From Eggerthellaceae bacterium UBA5906 (GTDB taxonomy: Bacteria; Actinomycetota; Coriobacteriia; Coriobacteriales; Eggerthellaceae): 5,531 bases of DNA. Below the pieces are notes generated by a model. The model saw only the letters and a program-made list of their open reading frames with translations, did no database searches and was not told where the DNA came from. Where the stretch lies: the NCBI GenBank assembly GCA_002431805.1, contig DJEE01000157.1:14322-19852 (forward strand), read 5' to 3'. This document shows positions 5,517 through 5,531 of the stretch, piece by piece; position 1 is the first letter of the stretch; the number at the start of each line of letters is the position of its first letter. The position numbers were made by a program, and so were the translations under genes.

Positions 5517-5531
5517 TGTTTCACGTGAAAC
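5517..5531. other. parS: parS site 3, cut by the right edge
   Basis: The last 15 bases, TGTTTCACGTGAAAC, match the parS consensus at every visible position; only the sixteenth base is missing. It lies 35 bases upstream of the jag start codon and about 690 bp from site 2. The 35-base leader between it and jag holds the AAGGAG ribosome site and an A/T-rich patch, but no promoter I can call with confidence. Confidence 0.93.

Noticed and set aside
1..5531. oriC, DnaA boxes, tRNA, rRNA, insertion sequence or CRISPR array
   Set aside because: I found no TTATNCACA cluster, no cloverleaf, no transposase motif and no spaced direct repeats by eye. The replication origin, if near, lies outside the window, probably to the right.

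Overview
This window looks like the origin-proximal chromosome of a Gram-positive bacterium. On the minus strand it reads jag (khpB) - rsmG - parA - parB, which is the conserved block that follows rpmH-rnpA-yidC near oriC in many Firmicutes and Actinobacteria. Base composition is close to half G+C by eye. Both ParA and ParB carry long charged N-terminal extensions, as actinobacterial proteins often do. From the style of the Ddl, RsmG and Par proteins, my best guess is a moderate-GC member of the Coriobacteriia (Eggerthellales-like). This is a protein-style inference and not a proven assignment.

Layout, left to right. Positions 1-648 (minus): the N-terminal 216 codons of a D-alanine--D-alanine ligase, cut by the window edge. 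Positions 649-764: a divergent intergenic region holding a perfect 16-bp parS palindrome and a TATAAT box. Positions 765-1805 (plus): rlmN, a radical-SAM rRNA/tRNA methyltransferase. Positions 1827-1858: a symmetric hairpin with A and T tracts that can terminate both converging genes. Positions 1876-4009 (minus): parA and parB, overlapping and translationally linked. Positions 4159-4842 (minus): rsmG, followed by its own terminator. Positions 4945-5481 (minus): jag/khpB, also followed by its own terminator. A further parS lies at the rsmG start, and a third runs off the right edge upstream of jag.

Together parA, parB and three parS sites make a complete chromosome-segregation locus. ParB (a CTP-dependent DNA clamp) loads at parS and spreads, and ParA (a deviant Walker ATPase) moves the origin complexes. 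RlmN and RsmG modify 23S and 16S rRNA, KhpB is an RNA-binding protein, and Ddl supplies the D-Ala-D-Ala dipeptide for peptidoglycan. I see no mobile element, tRNA, rRNA, CRISPR array or evident horizontally acquired cargo.

The most distinctive feature is that each parS sits in, or next to, the 5' region of a gene. At rlmN it abuts the -10 box. At rsmG it covers the annotated start codon and probably the transcription start. At jag it lies just upstream of the leader. This raises the possibility that ParB loading also affects expression of these RNA-related genes. No gene here looks like a previously undescribed system.
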